A DNA stretch of 64,000 nucleotides from Crocinitomicaceae bacterium. Its GTDB lineage: Bacteria; Bacteroidota; Bacteroidia; Flavobacteriales_G; Salibacteraceae. The DNA is taken from assembly GCA_002713215.1 (NCBI GenBank), contig PAVO01000018.1:62001-126000 (forward strand). Direction: 5' to 3'. Under the pieces are notes generated by a model, which was not told where the DNA came from, did no database searches, and was given only the letters and a program-made list of their open reading frames with translations. Made by a program: the position numbers and the translations under genes. Within the stretch, counting starts at the first letter, position 1. The number at the start of each line of letters is the position of its first letter. Positions 16,962-24,680 of this stretch are shown in pieces.

Positions 16962-17330
16962 ATGTCAAGACAATATATCATATTCGTTTTTCTTTTTCAG
17001 ATAATAGGACGGGGCTTAACTTCTATAGCACAGACACCATCAGATACACTTAATCAAATTGATGATTTAGGAAAACAAGGTAGCTGGAAGTATTATGACG
17101 CTCAAAACAGAATAAAAGCAACTGGTCAATATCTAAACAATCAGAAAATTGGTACTTGGAAAACATACAAGTATAAATCCGGAGAAGCATATTCTATAGT
17201 ATGGACTGACTATTCTGGTTGGCGAAAAAAACCGATAAAAAAATATTACGATTCAGGAACTTGTAAATACACATACAGGAGAAAATTTGTTCGATGGAAA
17301 ATATCATCACATGCGAACGGGAGCTGGTAA
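16962..17330 (+). CDS. Small exported MORN-like protein, possibly frameshifted at the 3' end
   Basis: A 122-residue protein starting with ATG 16 nt after the giant gene. It has a signal peptide (hydrophobic 5-17, SIAQ/T) and MORN/YwqK-type repeats 'QGSWKYYDAQN', 'IGTWKTYKYKSG'. From about codon 105 the composition changes to a basic tail (YRRKFVRWKI). The +1-related frame over 17276-17335 instead reads TGENLFDGKYHH..., ending in its own TAA, which looks more like a repeat. The gene may therefore carry a 1-nt indel near 17275. It could equally be a natural short protein. Function unknown. Confidence 0.6.
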   Translation: MSRQYIIFVFLFQIIGRGLTSIAQTPSDTLNQIDDLGKQGSWKYYDAQNRIKATGQYLNNQKIGTWKTYKYKSGEAYSIVWTDYSGWRKKPIKKYYDSGTCKYTYRRKFVRWKISSHANGSW

Positions 17331-17370
17331 TTACTTCTGCTAACAACAGCCAAGGCAAGTGTAGATCGGT

Positions 17371-18033
17371 CTAATAAACCTTACAGATTTCTTCAATCTT
17401 CTTGCGCTCTATATCAGGAACCATACATTCATCAACCGGATATCCCACAGGAATTAACAGGTAGGCTCTTTCGTTTTTGGGACGTTCCAGAATTTCTGCT
17501 AAAAAATTCATTGGGCTTGGAGTATGTGTTAAGGCAACGAGCCCAGCATTTTGAATAGCGGCCAACAACATTCCAACTGCAATTCCAACCGATTCGTTTA
17601 CATAATAATTCCTTCCCCGTGTACTTCCGTCTTCGTTGTAAGCCTGCTTAAAGACTACAATCAGGTAGGGTGCAATTTCTAAAAATGGTTTTATGTGGTT
17701 GGTGTCAAATTTTTCCAGATCCTTTAACCATTCCTCACTCATTCTGCCATGGTAATTTTCATACTCTTCCTGCTCAGCAGCGGCTCTAATCTTTGATTTA
17801 ATCGACGCGTCTTGTACTACACAAAAAGACCAGGGCTGTTTGTGAGCTCCACTAGGAGCAGTTCCAGCCGATCGAATTATGTTTTTAATTACCTCAATTG
17901 AGACCGGTTTATCCGAAAACTCACGAACACTTCTTCGTCGATTCATTTCTTCGTAAAAAGCTTTGCTAGAAGCTAACATTTGATCTTCTGTTTTTTCCTC
18001 AAACTGAAAAGGAACAAAACCTCCATTCTCCAT
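17371..18033 (-). CDS. Nitroreductase-fold flavoprotein, iodotyrosine deiodinase-like
   Basis: A 220-residue FMN protein of the nitroreductase superfamily. Besides the FMN contacts RRRSVREFSDKPV and APSGAHKQPW, it holds the substrate-lid signature of iodotyrosine deiodinases: EEYENYHGRMSEEWLKDL followed by the Lys-containing segment TNHIKPFLEIAP and VFKQ, then NAGLVALTHTPSP and LLIPVGYP. In characterised IYD enzymes (animals and the bacterium Haliscomenobacter) the Glu, Tyr and Lys of this lid bind the zwitterion of the halotyrosine, and all three have counterparts here. The mammalian membrane anchor is absent. Reductive dehalogenation of halotyrosine is the best inference; a generic nitroreductase is the fallback. 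Confidence 0.85.
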   Translation of the reverse strand: MENGGFVPFQFEEKTEDQMLASSKAFYEEMNRRRSVREFSDKPVSIEVIKNIIRSAGTAPSGAHKQPWSFCVVQDASIKSKIRAAAEQEEYENYHGRMSEEWLKDLEKFDTNHIKPFLEIAPYLIVVFKQAYNEDGSTRGRNYYVNESVGIAVGMLLAAIQNAGLVALTHTPSPMNFLAEILERPKNERAYLLIPVGYPVDECMVPDIERKKIEEICKVY

Positions 18034-18116
18034 ACCTTATATTTTGGGCTAAATTATTCATTCTTTAAATAGGGACTAAGCATTCTAATAAGGTTAATTT
18101 CGTCGCAAATTTGCCT

Positions 18117-18689
18117 ATGAAGAACATTGTAATTTTTGCATCGGGTGGTGGGTCAAATGCAGAAAAAATAATGGGATTTTTTGCCCAATCGGATGTCGCC
18201 AAAGTTACCCTGATTATCTCCAACAACACGAATGCCGGTGTATTGCAAAAGGCCAATCGATTTGGAATTGAAAGTCATCTGATTTCCAATGATGACTTAA
18301 AGAGTCCAACCGAATTAATTGAAATACTAGCTGAGAAAAAAACCGACCTTATTGTCCTTGCTGGCTTTCTACGAAAAATCCATGGAGAGATTCTTCGGAA
18401 ATTTCCAAACAAAATCATTAACATTCATCCCGCCCTGCTTCCTAAGTACGGAGGAAAAGGAATGCATGGAAAACATGTCCATCAAGCTGTCATCGATCAT
18501 CAGGAAAAAGAAAGTGGTATAAGTATTCATTATGTTAATGAAAACTATGATGAAGGGGCAATTATTTATCAGGCGAAATGCGCGGTCAAAAAAACAGATA
18601 CAGCAGACTCTCTTGCTGCGAGGGTTTTAGAATTAGAACATGAACATTTTCCTAGGATCATAAATGAAATTTTAATCGGTCATCGATAA
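18117..18689 (+). CDS. purN: Phosphoribosylglycinamide formyltransferase
   Basis: Transfers formyl from 10-formyl-THF to GAR, the third step of purine synthesis. Family motifs: N-terminal FASGGGSNAEKI (phosphate loop), VLAGFLRKI, NIHPALLPKYGG with the catalytic Asn-x-His, and the 'HYVNENYDEGAII' segment with the catalytic Asp. Length is 190 residues, as usual. ATG 18117 is preferred over a TTG two codons upstream, because the sequence just before it (CAAATTTG, ending 3 nt before the ATG) looks like a near-match -7 element. It stands alone, not with other pur genes. Confidence 0.96.
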   Translation: MKNIVIFASGGGSNAEKIMGFFAQSDVAKVTLIISNNTNAGVLQKANRFGIESHLISNDDLKSPTELIEILAEKKTDLIVLAGFLRKIHGEILRKFPNKIINIHPALLPKYGGKGMHGKHVHQAVIDHQEKESGISIHYVNENYDEGAIIYQAKCAVKKTDTADSLAARVLELEHEHFPRIINEILIGHR

Positions 18690-18695
18690 AAACAT

Positions 18696-18733
18696 AGCTT
18701 ATCACTAGTAATCAATGCGTATAAGCTTTTTAT
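18696..18733 (+). terminator. Weak hairpin terminator after purN
   Basis: Inverted repeat AGCTTAT (18696-18702) and ATAAGCT (18721-18727) is followed directly by TTTTATAT. The loop is long (18 nt) and the stem AT-rich, so this is tentative. Confidence 0.35.
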
Positions 18734-18768
18734 ATATCACTTTTGCCGGAAATTAATTTTAAACAAAT

Positions 18769-19590
18769 ATGGATAGCATAGATTTTACTTCAATTTACGA
18801 TATAGTTCTAGGGCTTGTCGTAGAATTTGGAACCAAAATTATTGGTGGATTAGCTGTATTGATCATAGGCTTCTGGATCATCAGTATGATCATGAAGGGT
18901 GTGAGAAAGGGATTTGATCAAAGAGATATTTCACCATCATTAAAACCGTTTTTAACCAGTTTAATCGCAACTCTTCTTAAAGCACTCGTGGTAATAAGTG
19001 CCTTGAGCGTGTTGGGCATTGAAATGACCTCTTTCGCCGCAATACTTGGTGCTGCAGGACTTGCCGTCGGCATGGCTCTTAGTGGAACTTTACAGAACTT
19101 TGCAGGAGGAGTAATAATATTAATCTTTAAACCTTACGAGGTTGGCGATGTCATTGAAGCACAGGGTTACATTGGCTCGGTAAAGGCCATTAGAATTTTC
19201 AATACCATTCTAAACACCCCTGATAATAAGGTGATTATTATTCCAAATGGTCCGCTTTCTACTGGATCATTGGTGAACTTTAGCAAAGAAGAAACCCGAA
19301 GAGTCGATTGGACAGTTGGAATTGGATACGGAGATGACTTCGATAAGGCAAAATCGGTATTGCTAGGTTTTATCCAGGCAGACAAAAGAATTCTTACCAC
19401 TCCTGAACCATTTGTAGCACTTGCCGAATTAGCTGATAGCTCTGTCAACCTTACCGTAAGGGTATGGGTAAACCCTGCTGATTATTGGGGCGTATTCTTT
19501 GACATGAATGAAAAGATCTATAAGAATTTTGAAAAAGAAGGACTAAATATTCCATTCCCACAGATGGATGTACATGTACATAACTCTTAA
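18769..19590 (+). CDS. mscS: Small-conductance mechanosensitive channel (MscS family)
   Basis: A 273-residue MscS-type channel that opens on membrane tension to release solutes. Three N-terminal hydrophobic helices occur near residues 18-42, 60-82 and 85-125. The pore helix TM3 carries the Gly/Ala pattern AAILGAAGLAVGMALSGTLQNFAGG. It is followed by the beta domain 'YEVGDVIEAQGYIGSVKAI' and 'PDNKVIIIPNGPL'. The cytosolic C-terminal cage ends in 'NIPFPQMDVHV'. Length matches E. coli MscS (286). The next gene begins 13 nt downstream. Confidence 0.95.
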   Translation: MDSIDFTSIYDIVLGLVVEFGTKIIGGLAVLIIGFWIISMIMKGVRKGFDQRDISPSLKPFLTSLIATLLKALVVISALSVLGIEMTSFAAILGAAGLAVGMALSGTLQNFAGGVIILIFKPYEVGDVIEAQGYIGSVKAIRIFNTILNTPDNKVIIIPNGPLSTGSLVNFSKEETRRVDWTVGIGYGDDFDKAKSVLLGFIQADKRILTTPEPFVALAELADSSVNLTVRVWVNPADYWGVFFDMNEKIYKNFEKEGLNIPFPQMDVHVHNS

Positions 19591-19603
19591 TATAATTAAC
19601 AAC

Positions 19604-20533
19604 ATGAAAAGAACATTATTAATTCTAGTTTTTGGGCTCTGTGTAGCAACAACTGCAATTGCTCAGTCAGATGCTGACACTAATAAAGCCTGGAAATTTG
19701 GAGGCATTTTCAACCTGGCCATTTCACAAACAGGTATGGTTAACTGGACTGCGGGAGGTGAAAACACCGTATCGGGTACCGTCTTATTTAAATACAGTGC
19801 AGACTATGCTAAAGACAAATGGATTTGGGACAATGATATGGTTATTGGATACGGGGGGCTTATTAAGGGAAATTCACCCTGGGAAAAAACAGATGACCGT
19901 ATTGAAATAACCACAAAACTGGGAAAAGAAGCAAAAAAGAATTGGTACTATACGGCCTTTATCAATTTTAGAACCCAGATGTTGGATGGATATAAACTAC
20001 CCGATGATTCAACCCTTATTTCTACCTGGATGGCACCGGGGTATGTAACTGCTGGTATTGGTATGGAGTATAAACCCAATAAGTTCTTCTATGTTAACAT
20101 TTCTCCAATCGCCAGTAAGTTTACCATCGTTGCCAATCAAGATTTAGCCGACTTTGGTGCGTATGGAGTTGAAAAAGCGGAATATGACACCAATAATGTG
20201 CGTACCAAGGCGGGACTACAATATCGATATGAATTTGGGGGTAATATTACTTTACAATTCAAGAAAGAAATTGTAAAAAATGTAGAGCTAGATACTAAAT
20301 TGAATTTTTTCTCAAACTATCTGGAAAACCCTCAAAACATAGATGTTAACTGGGATTTAATGCTTAACATGAAAGTGAATAAATGGTTGAGTGCATCCAT
20401 TTCGACCAACCTCATTTATGACCATGATATCGATGTTCCTTTGGATCGGGACGATGATGGTGTTGATGACGGATTTGGCCCAAGAACTCAATTTAAAGAA
20501 GTAATCGGAGTTGGCCTGAACATGACTTTTTAA
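19604..20533 (+). CDS. DUF3078 outer-membrane-type protein
   Basis: A 309-residue exported protein (signal peptide to about residue 20, AIAQ/S) of the DUF3078 family, a Bacteroidota group of predicted beta-barrel proteins. Typical segments: 'WKFGGIFNLAISQTGMVNWTAGGENTVSG', here seen in shorter pieces (GMVNWTAGG), 'WIWDNDMVIGYGG', 'NWYYTAFINFRTQ' and the last strand 'FKEVIGVGLNMTF' ending in Phe, as barrels do. An acidic loop RDDDGVDDGFG precedes the last strand. The frame could open earlier at 19568, but ATG 19604 gives a clean signal peptide. Function unknown. Confidence 0.88.
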   Translation: MKRTLLILVFGLCVATTAIAQSDADTNKAWKFGGIFNLAISQTGMVNWTAGGENTVSGTVLFKYSADYAKDKWIWDNDMVIGYGGLIKGNSPWEKTDDRIEITTKLGKEAKKNWYYTAFINFRTQMLDGYKLPDDSTLISTWMAPGYVTAGIGMEYKPNKFFYVNISPIASKFTIVANQDLADFGAYGVEKAEYDTNNVRTKAGLQYRYEFGGNITLQFKKEIVKNVELDTKLNFFSNYLENPQNIDVNWDLMLNMKVNKWLSASISTNLIYDHDIDVPLDRDDDGVDDGFGPRTQFKEVIGVGLNMTF

Positions 20534-20543
20534 ATTAAATTTG

Positions 20544-22049
20544 ATGCCCTCAATGGGTATTAAATCTTCATTAGCAAAATATTATGCAGCCTTTCTTATA
20601 AATAAACTAAGAAAGGCTGTTTCTTTTCCTGAAAAATCCCAGGATAAGGTCTTTAATCAGTTAATCGCATCCGGAAGAAAAACAAAGTTTGGTAAAGACC
20701 ATCAATTCGATAAAATCGAAAACTACTCGGATTTCAAAAACCAGGTTCCACTTACCGATTACGAAGGGCTTAAACCTTACATTGAAGAAATTAAGGAGGG
20801 CAAGTTAGATATCTTGTGGCCCGGTAGACCGATCTACTTCTGTAAAACCTCAGGAACGACCTCGGGAGCCAAGTATATTCCAATTTCCAAAGAATCGATT
20901 CACAATCACATACACTCGGCAAAACTTGCCTTAATGAGTTATGTGCATGAAACGGGGAAATCGGAATTCATAGATGGAAAAATGATCTTTCTGCAAGGGA
21001 GCCCGGTATTGGATACGAGTGGCAAAATTCCAACAGGAAGGCTCTCGGGAATAGTAGCCCACCACGTTCCTGCCTATCTCATGAAAAACAGAATGCCAAC
21101 CATGGAGACTAACAGCATAGAGGACTGGGAACAAAAAGTCGACTCAATTGTATTAGAAACGTCTAGTGCAGACATGCGTCTGATAAGTGGTATTCCATCC
21201 TGGGTTCAAATGTATTTTGAGAGGCTAATAGAAAACACAGAAAAAGTAAATATCAAATCGATATTTCCAAACTTTTCTCTCTTCGTCTACGGCGGGGTTA
21301 ATTACGAGCCCTATCGACCCATATTTGAAAAATTAATTGGCGATCAAGTTCCAAGTGTTGAAACCTATCCTGCAAGTGAAGGTTTTATAGCGTTTCAGGA
21401 TTCGCAGAAAGAAAAGGGCTTATTGCTGGTGGTAAACGATGGTATCTTTTATGAGTTTATTCCAGTAGAAGAAGCTCACAATGAAAACCCCACAAGAATT
21501 CCGCTTCAGGATGTTGAATTGGATAAAAACTACGCCATTGTGCTCAATACTAATGCTGGGCTCTGGGGATACGTCATTGGGGATCTGGTAAAATTTGTCT
21601 CACTCGAACCCTATAGAATAATTGTATCGGGTAGAATTAAACATTTCACCAGTGCATTTGGCGAACATGTAATTGCTGAAGAGGTGGAGGCTGCCCTGCA
21701 GGTTGGTTTATCTAACTCCAACGCCCAAATAAAAGAGTTTCACGTTGCACCTCAAGTCAATCCAGAATCAGGATTACCATATCACGAGTGGTTTATTGAA
21801 TTTGTTACCGAGCCGAAGGATTTGGAAAGCTTTGTTCAGGACATTGACCAGGAATTACAGAATAAAAACCCTTATTACAAAGATTTAATACAAGGAAACA
21901 TTCTAAGAAAGTTGGTAATTACCAAAATAAAACCCAATGGTTTTGTTGAGTTCATGAAAAGCCGTGGAAAGCTTGGTGGGCAAAATAAAATACCACGCCT
22001 ATCTGACGATCGTACCAATGCAAAGGAATTAGAAGGTTATGCGATTTAA
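20544..22049 (+). CDS. GH3-family acyl-adenylating enzyme
   Basis: About 501 residues of the GH3 (auxin-responsive promoter) family in the ANL adenylate-forming superfamily, which in plants conjugates amino acids to indole-3-acetate or jasmonate. The ATP-phosphate loop FCKTSGTTSGAKYIP is clear near residue 95. 'YPASEGFIAFQ' is the second ATP motif, and 'NAGLWGYVIGDLVKF' and 'VSGRIKHFTSAFGEHV' mark the hinge and C-terminal domain. Bacterial members are common in Bacteroidota but their substrates are mostly unknown. No carrier-protein gene lies next to it. Starts available are TTG 20541, ATG 20544 and ATG 20553. The 3' end overlaps the next gene by 11 bp. Confidence 0.9.
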   Translation: MPSMGIKSSLAKYYAAFLINKLRKAVSFPEKSQDKVFNQLIASGRKTKFGKDHQFDKIENYSDFKNQVPLTDYEGLKPYIEEIKEGKLDILWPGRPIYFCKTSGTTSGAKYIPISKESIHNHIHSAKLALMSYVHETGKSEFIDGKMIFLQGSPVLDTSGKIPTGRLSGIVAHHVPAYLMKNRMPTMETNSIEDWEQKVDSIVLETSSADMRLISGIPSWVQMYFERLIENTEKVNIKSIFPNFSLFVYGGVNYEPYRPIFEKLIGDQVPSVETYPASEGFIAFQDSQKEKGLLLVVNDGIFYEFIPVEEAHNENPTRIPLQDVELDKNYAIVLNTNAGLWGYVIGDLVKFVSLEPYRIIVSGRIKHFTSAFGEHVIAEEVEAALQVGLSNSNAQIKEFHVAPQVNPESGLPYHEWFIEFVTEPKDLESFVQDIDQELQNKNPYYKDLIQGNILRKLVITKIKPNGFVEFMKSRGKLGGQNKIPRLSDDRTNAKELEGYAI

Positions 22050-22737
22050 GTATACTTATCTGGTTTTTCTTTTGAGTTCGATCGTAATGACTTCTTGTCT
22101 TTTGTTCCAACCCAACTTTAAGGAAATTTGGGCAAAAAACTCCAAACAGCAGTATGATGTTATAATCGTTCCGGGAATTCCATTTGAGCCTCCAACCTGG
22201 AATCCAATAATGAAAATGCGGGTGCATTGGAGCGCATATTTGTATAAACAGGGAATTGCAAAAAATATAATCTACAGTGGTGGAGCAGTACACAGTCCTT
22301 ATCTTGAATCAAAGATTATGTCATTGTATGCTCAAAAACTAGGTGTACCAAAAGAAAATATTTACCTGGAGTCAAAGGCAGAACACGGTTCTGAAAACCT
22401 ATTTTACTCAACCGTGCTGGCCGACAGTTTAGGATTCGAAAAAATTGCCTTGGCAACTGATGTATACCAAGGGTCTCTCATGTTTAAACACAACCGAAAG
22501 TTTGACCTAAACTTACCTTTTCTACCAGCAATGATGGATACTTTAATTACGCTGGATATGTACATGCCCGAAATTGACTACGAGCAAGCCAAAGTTGAGA
22601 ATTTTGTTAAACTAAATGAGCGGGTTGGTAAAATAGAACAATATCAGAACTCAATGGGCAGGCGGATTAAAAAGGAAAGCAAAGCCCGCAAAAAGGCCAA
22701 AAAAAGGGCTAAAAAAGAAGTTAAAACAACCAACTAA
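22039..22737 (+). CDS. YdcF/SanA-like (DUF218) lipoprotein
   Basis: A 232-residue DUF218-family protein. The N-terminus is a lipoprotein signal ending IVMTSC (Cys19). The fold is recognisable from 'DVIIVPGIPFEPP', 'GIAKNIIYSGGAVHSPYLES', 'GVPKENIYLESKAEHGSEN' and 'IALATDVYQGSLM'. Relatives (SanA, YdcF, ElyC) act in envelope integrity or bind SAM-like ligands; no exact role can be assigned. The last ~35 residues are an almost pure Lys/Arg/Ala tail (RIKKESKARKKAKKRAKK), unusual for the family. Translationally coupled to the GH3 gene (11 bp overlap). Confidence 0.85.
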   Translation: MRFKYTYLVFLLSSIVMTSCLLFQPNFKEIWAKNSKQQYDVIIVPGIPFEPPTWNPIMKMRVHWSAYLYKQGIAKNIIYSGGAVHSPYLESKIMSLYAQKLGVPKENIYLESKAEHGSENLFYSTVLADSLGFEKIALATDVYQGSLMFKHNRKFDLNLPFLPAMMDTLITLDMYMPEIDYEQAKVENFVKLNERVGKIEQYQNSMGRRIKKESKARKKAKKRAKKEVKTTN

Positions 22738-22752
22738 ACAGGAGTTTCCAAT

Positions 22753-22760
22753 TACTTTTG
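22753..22760 (+). promoter_or_regulatory. -7 promoter element TACTTTTG
   Basis: Exact TAnnTTTG match 16 nt before the ATG of the TPR membrane protein at 22777. Confidence 0.5.
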
Positions 22761-22776
22761 CGCGACAATTTTTGCT

Positions 22777-23292
22777 ATGATTAATAAAGTCATTAAAATA
22801 GTACTAGCCTTGTTGTTATTGGCCTGGGATGTATACGAGTGGTCGGAAGGTAACATTGGAAATGGAATAATGGTTATTTTGCTTATCGGGCTTGTAGTTT
22901 TGTTTTGGTTTAAACATGAAATAAACCTCCTTGCATTTTTACAAATTAGACGAAGCAAATTTGAAAGTGCTAAAAAAATATTGTCATGGGTTAAGCATCC
23001 TAACCAAATGAATAAATCTCAACAGGCCTATTACTACTTTTTAAATGGTCTGGTGGAGTCGCAGGGAAAGAACATAACCGGATCTGAAAAGTACTTTAAA
23101 CGTGCATTGAACATTGGACTTAACATGGACCATGACATTGCAATGGCTAACCTCAATCTGGCAAGTGTTGCAATGGCAAGAAGAAGAAAGCGTGAGGCCA
23201 TGAATTACCTCACCCAGGTAAAAAAACACGATAAGGCAAAATTGCTCAACGATCAAGTCAAAATGCTTAAGGGCCAGATGGGTAGAATTTGA
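22777..23292 (+). CDS. Membrane-anchored TPR protein
   Basis: A 171-residue protein with two closely spaced hydrophobic helices (about 4-20 and 28-46) at the N-terminus. They are followed by helical repeats that read as two to three TPR units (QQAYYYFLNGLVESQGKN, SEKYFKRALNIGL, AMANLNLASVAMARRRKREAMNYL). It is probably bound to the inner membrane with the TPR part in the cytoplasm as a protein-protein scaffold. No partner gene is evident. A -7 element lies upstream, so it is transcribed independently of the YdcF-like gene. Confidence 0.8.
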   Translation: MINKVIKIVLALLLLAWDVYEWSEGNIGNGIMVILLIGLVVLFWFKHEINLLAFLQIRRSKFESAKKILSWVKHPNQMNKSQQAYYYFLNGLVESQGKNITGSEKYFKRALNIGLNMDHDIAMANLNLASVAMARRRKREAMNYLTQVKKHDKAKLLNDQVKMLKGQMGRI

Positions 23293-23368
23293 TCTTGTCC
23301 TATTCCAATTAACACAACTTCGTGCATAAGTAGAACCGACCAAATCCAACAGATTTCTTAGTTCTGAT

Positions 23369-23376
23369 TAAATTTG
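23369..23376 (+). promoter_or_regulatory. -7 promoter element TAAATTTG for the response regulator
   Basis: Exact TAnnTTTG match 21 nt before the ATG at 23398. It overlaps a TTG (23374) that would extend the frame, and so argues against that start. Confidence 0.55.
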
Positions 23377-23397
23377 GGAAAGCGTCAAATCGTTTTT

Positions 23398-23793
23398 ATG
23401 GCTAAGACTGAGTATCCAAATATTAGACTTTTGTTGGTTGAGAATGATGAAGTATCCATTTTCGTGATGGAGAAGATTCTTCAAAAACGATTTACGGTTA
23501 CTACGGCCCGAAATGGAATGGAAGCCATCCATTTCACCCATAAAAAAACCTTTGACGTTATTTTAATGGACATCGATTTGGGCCATTCCATGGATGGTAC
23601 TGAAGTATTGGACGAAATCCGAAAAGATCCCAATAACGATAATTCTAAAATTTTTGCAGTAACTGGGATTGGTCTTCCAGACGATGGAGATTATTATGAA
23701 GGGTTAGGTTTTGATGGGTTTTTTCACAAGCCGGTGAATCATAGCCTACTCGTAGAAACCATCAAAGAAGCCTGTTACGCTAAGACGGTGTAA
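23398..23793 (+). CDS. Single-domain response regulator (CheY-like receiver)
   Basis: A 131-residue receiver domain with no output domain. Acidic pocket Asn16-Asp17 (VENDEVS), phospho-acceptor Asp58 in VILMDIDLG, the Thr in 'FAVTGIG' and the conserved Lys in FFHKPV are all present, so it should be phosphorylatable. There is no histidine kinase or effector gene beside it, so its partner is elsewhere. The gene ends 2 nt from the stop of the convergent outer-membrane protein gene. Confidence 0.93.
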   Translation: MAKTEYPNIRLLLVENDEVSIFVMEKILQKRFTVTTARNGMEAIHFTHKKTFDVILMDIDLGHSMDGTEVLDEIRKDPNNDNSKIFAVTGIGLPDDGDYYEGLGFDGFFHKPVNHSLLVETIKEACYAKTV

Positions 23794-23795
23794 CC

Positions 23796-24470
23796 CTAAA
23801 ATGGAGTAATCGTTATTCCTGCAGACCATGGAATAAGTTCGTGTCCCCTGGCAGGATCAAAGAGCCGGCTTAAACTGTAGTAATAAACCAATCCAAACCT
23901 TCCAAAACCAAAACGTGCCGAAACACCGTATCTAACCCTTTCTAAGCTATCGTAGTTGTAGGTCTGAAACCTTCCTTTGTCTGTAATGGTCTTAGTATGG
24001 CTCCCCAGTCTAAAGCCTACCCTGAAGCCAACCGATGCCTTCCAGCTATGCCCATTTCTGTTAGGAGTAGACCGAAACCTCAATTCAAATGGAATATCAA
24101 AGTAATTAGTAACATATTTATTCAACTTTACATTCGAGTCCAAATCACTAAACGGATAAAACTGAGTATAGTCTCCATTAACTGAGTCGTAGTTGGACAA
24201 ATAGGCATTATTGTAATAATGGTCGGTTGAGTAAGCAAGACCTAAGGCGCCGCTCAATTGCTTTACTTTAAATTGATAATCATAAAGCAACTGAAATGAA
24301 AGTCCATAACCAAAATCAAAATGAACATTAGGTGGTCTGTTAATCAAACTACTATAATGAAGGTCAATTAGAACATTGTCTTTTTTCATCGGTTTACCCG
24401 TTTTCTGGTTCTTCTGCGAGTATACTGTGCAGGTAACCAAGATAAAGAGTAAGGTAAAGGCTTTTCTCAT
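23796..24470 (-). CDS. Predicted outer-membrane beta-barrel protein
   Basis: A 224-residue exported protein (signal peptide 1-19, VYSQ/K). Alternating aromatic/polar strands look like a small 8-stranded barrel (YGLSFQLLYDYQFKV, GALGLAYSTDHYY, FDIPFELRFRS, GFRVGFRLGSHTK, YGVSARFGFGRFGLVYYYS), ending in Phe (WSAGITITPF). It belongs to the PorT/OmpW-like set of Bacteroidota barrels; function unknown. ATG 24470 was chosen because the TTG at 24488 falls inside the -7 element. Confidence 0.82.
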   Translation of the reverse strand: MRKAFTLLFILVTCTVYSQKNQKTGKPMKKDNVLIDLHYSSLINRPPNVHFDFGYGLSFQLLYDYQFKVKQLSGALGLAYSTDHYYNNAYLSNYDSVNGDYTQFYPFSDLDSNVKLNKYVTNYFDIPFELRFRSTPNRNGHSWKASVGFRVGFRLGSHTKTITDKGRFQTYNYDSLERVRYGVSARFGFGRFGLVYYYSLSRLFDPARGHELIPWSAGITITPF

Positions 24471-24485
24471 GTCATTAATGTGCGG

Positions 24486-24493
24486 CAAAAGTA
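24486..24493 (-). promoter_or_regulatory. -7 promoter element TACTTTTG for the barrel gene
   Basis: Minus strand reads TACTTTTG, 15 nt upstream of ATG 24470. Confidence 0.5.
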
Positions 24494-24667
24494 AAATAAT
24501 TGATTACCTATATTCCTTAGTTTGCAAATACTAATTTTAACTTGTTAAATTCTACTATATCGCAAATTGGTAAGCTTTATTTTTGAGAAAGGCAACAGAT
24601 TTAGTATTAACACGGCAACCAATTGCATAATAAGACCGTACTACACTTGTTAATTGCTACGTCCTCT

Positions 24668-24675
24668 TAATTTTG
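24668..24675 (+). promoter_or_regulatory. -7 promoter element TAATTTTG, probably giving a leaderless transcript
   Basis: Exact TAnnTTTG match with a TTG about 19 nt upstream as a possible -33 box. It ends only 5 nt before the ATG at 24681, so the transcript start should fall at or near the start codon. Confidence 0.5.
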
Positions 24676-24680
24676 AAGCT

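Noticed and set aside
24654-24680. Extending the FG-GAP protein to a TTG start upstream
   Set aside because: The TTG lies upstream of an exact -7 promoter element and the ATG at 24681 gives a proper signal peptide.
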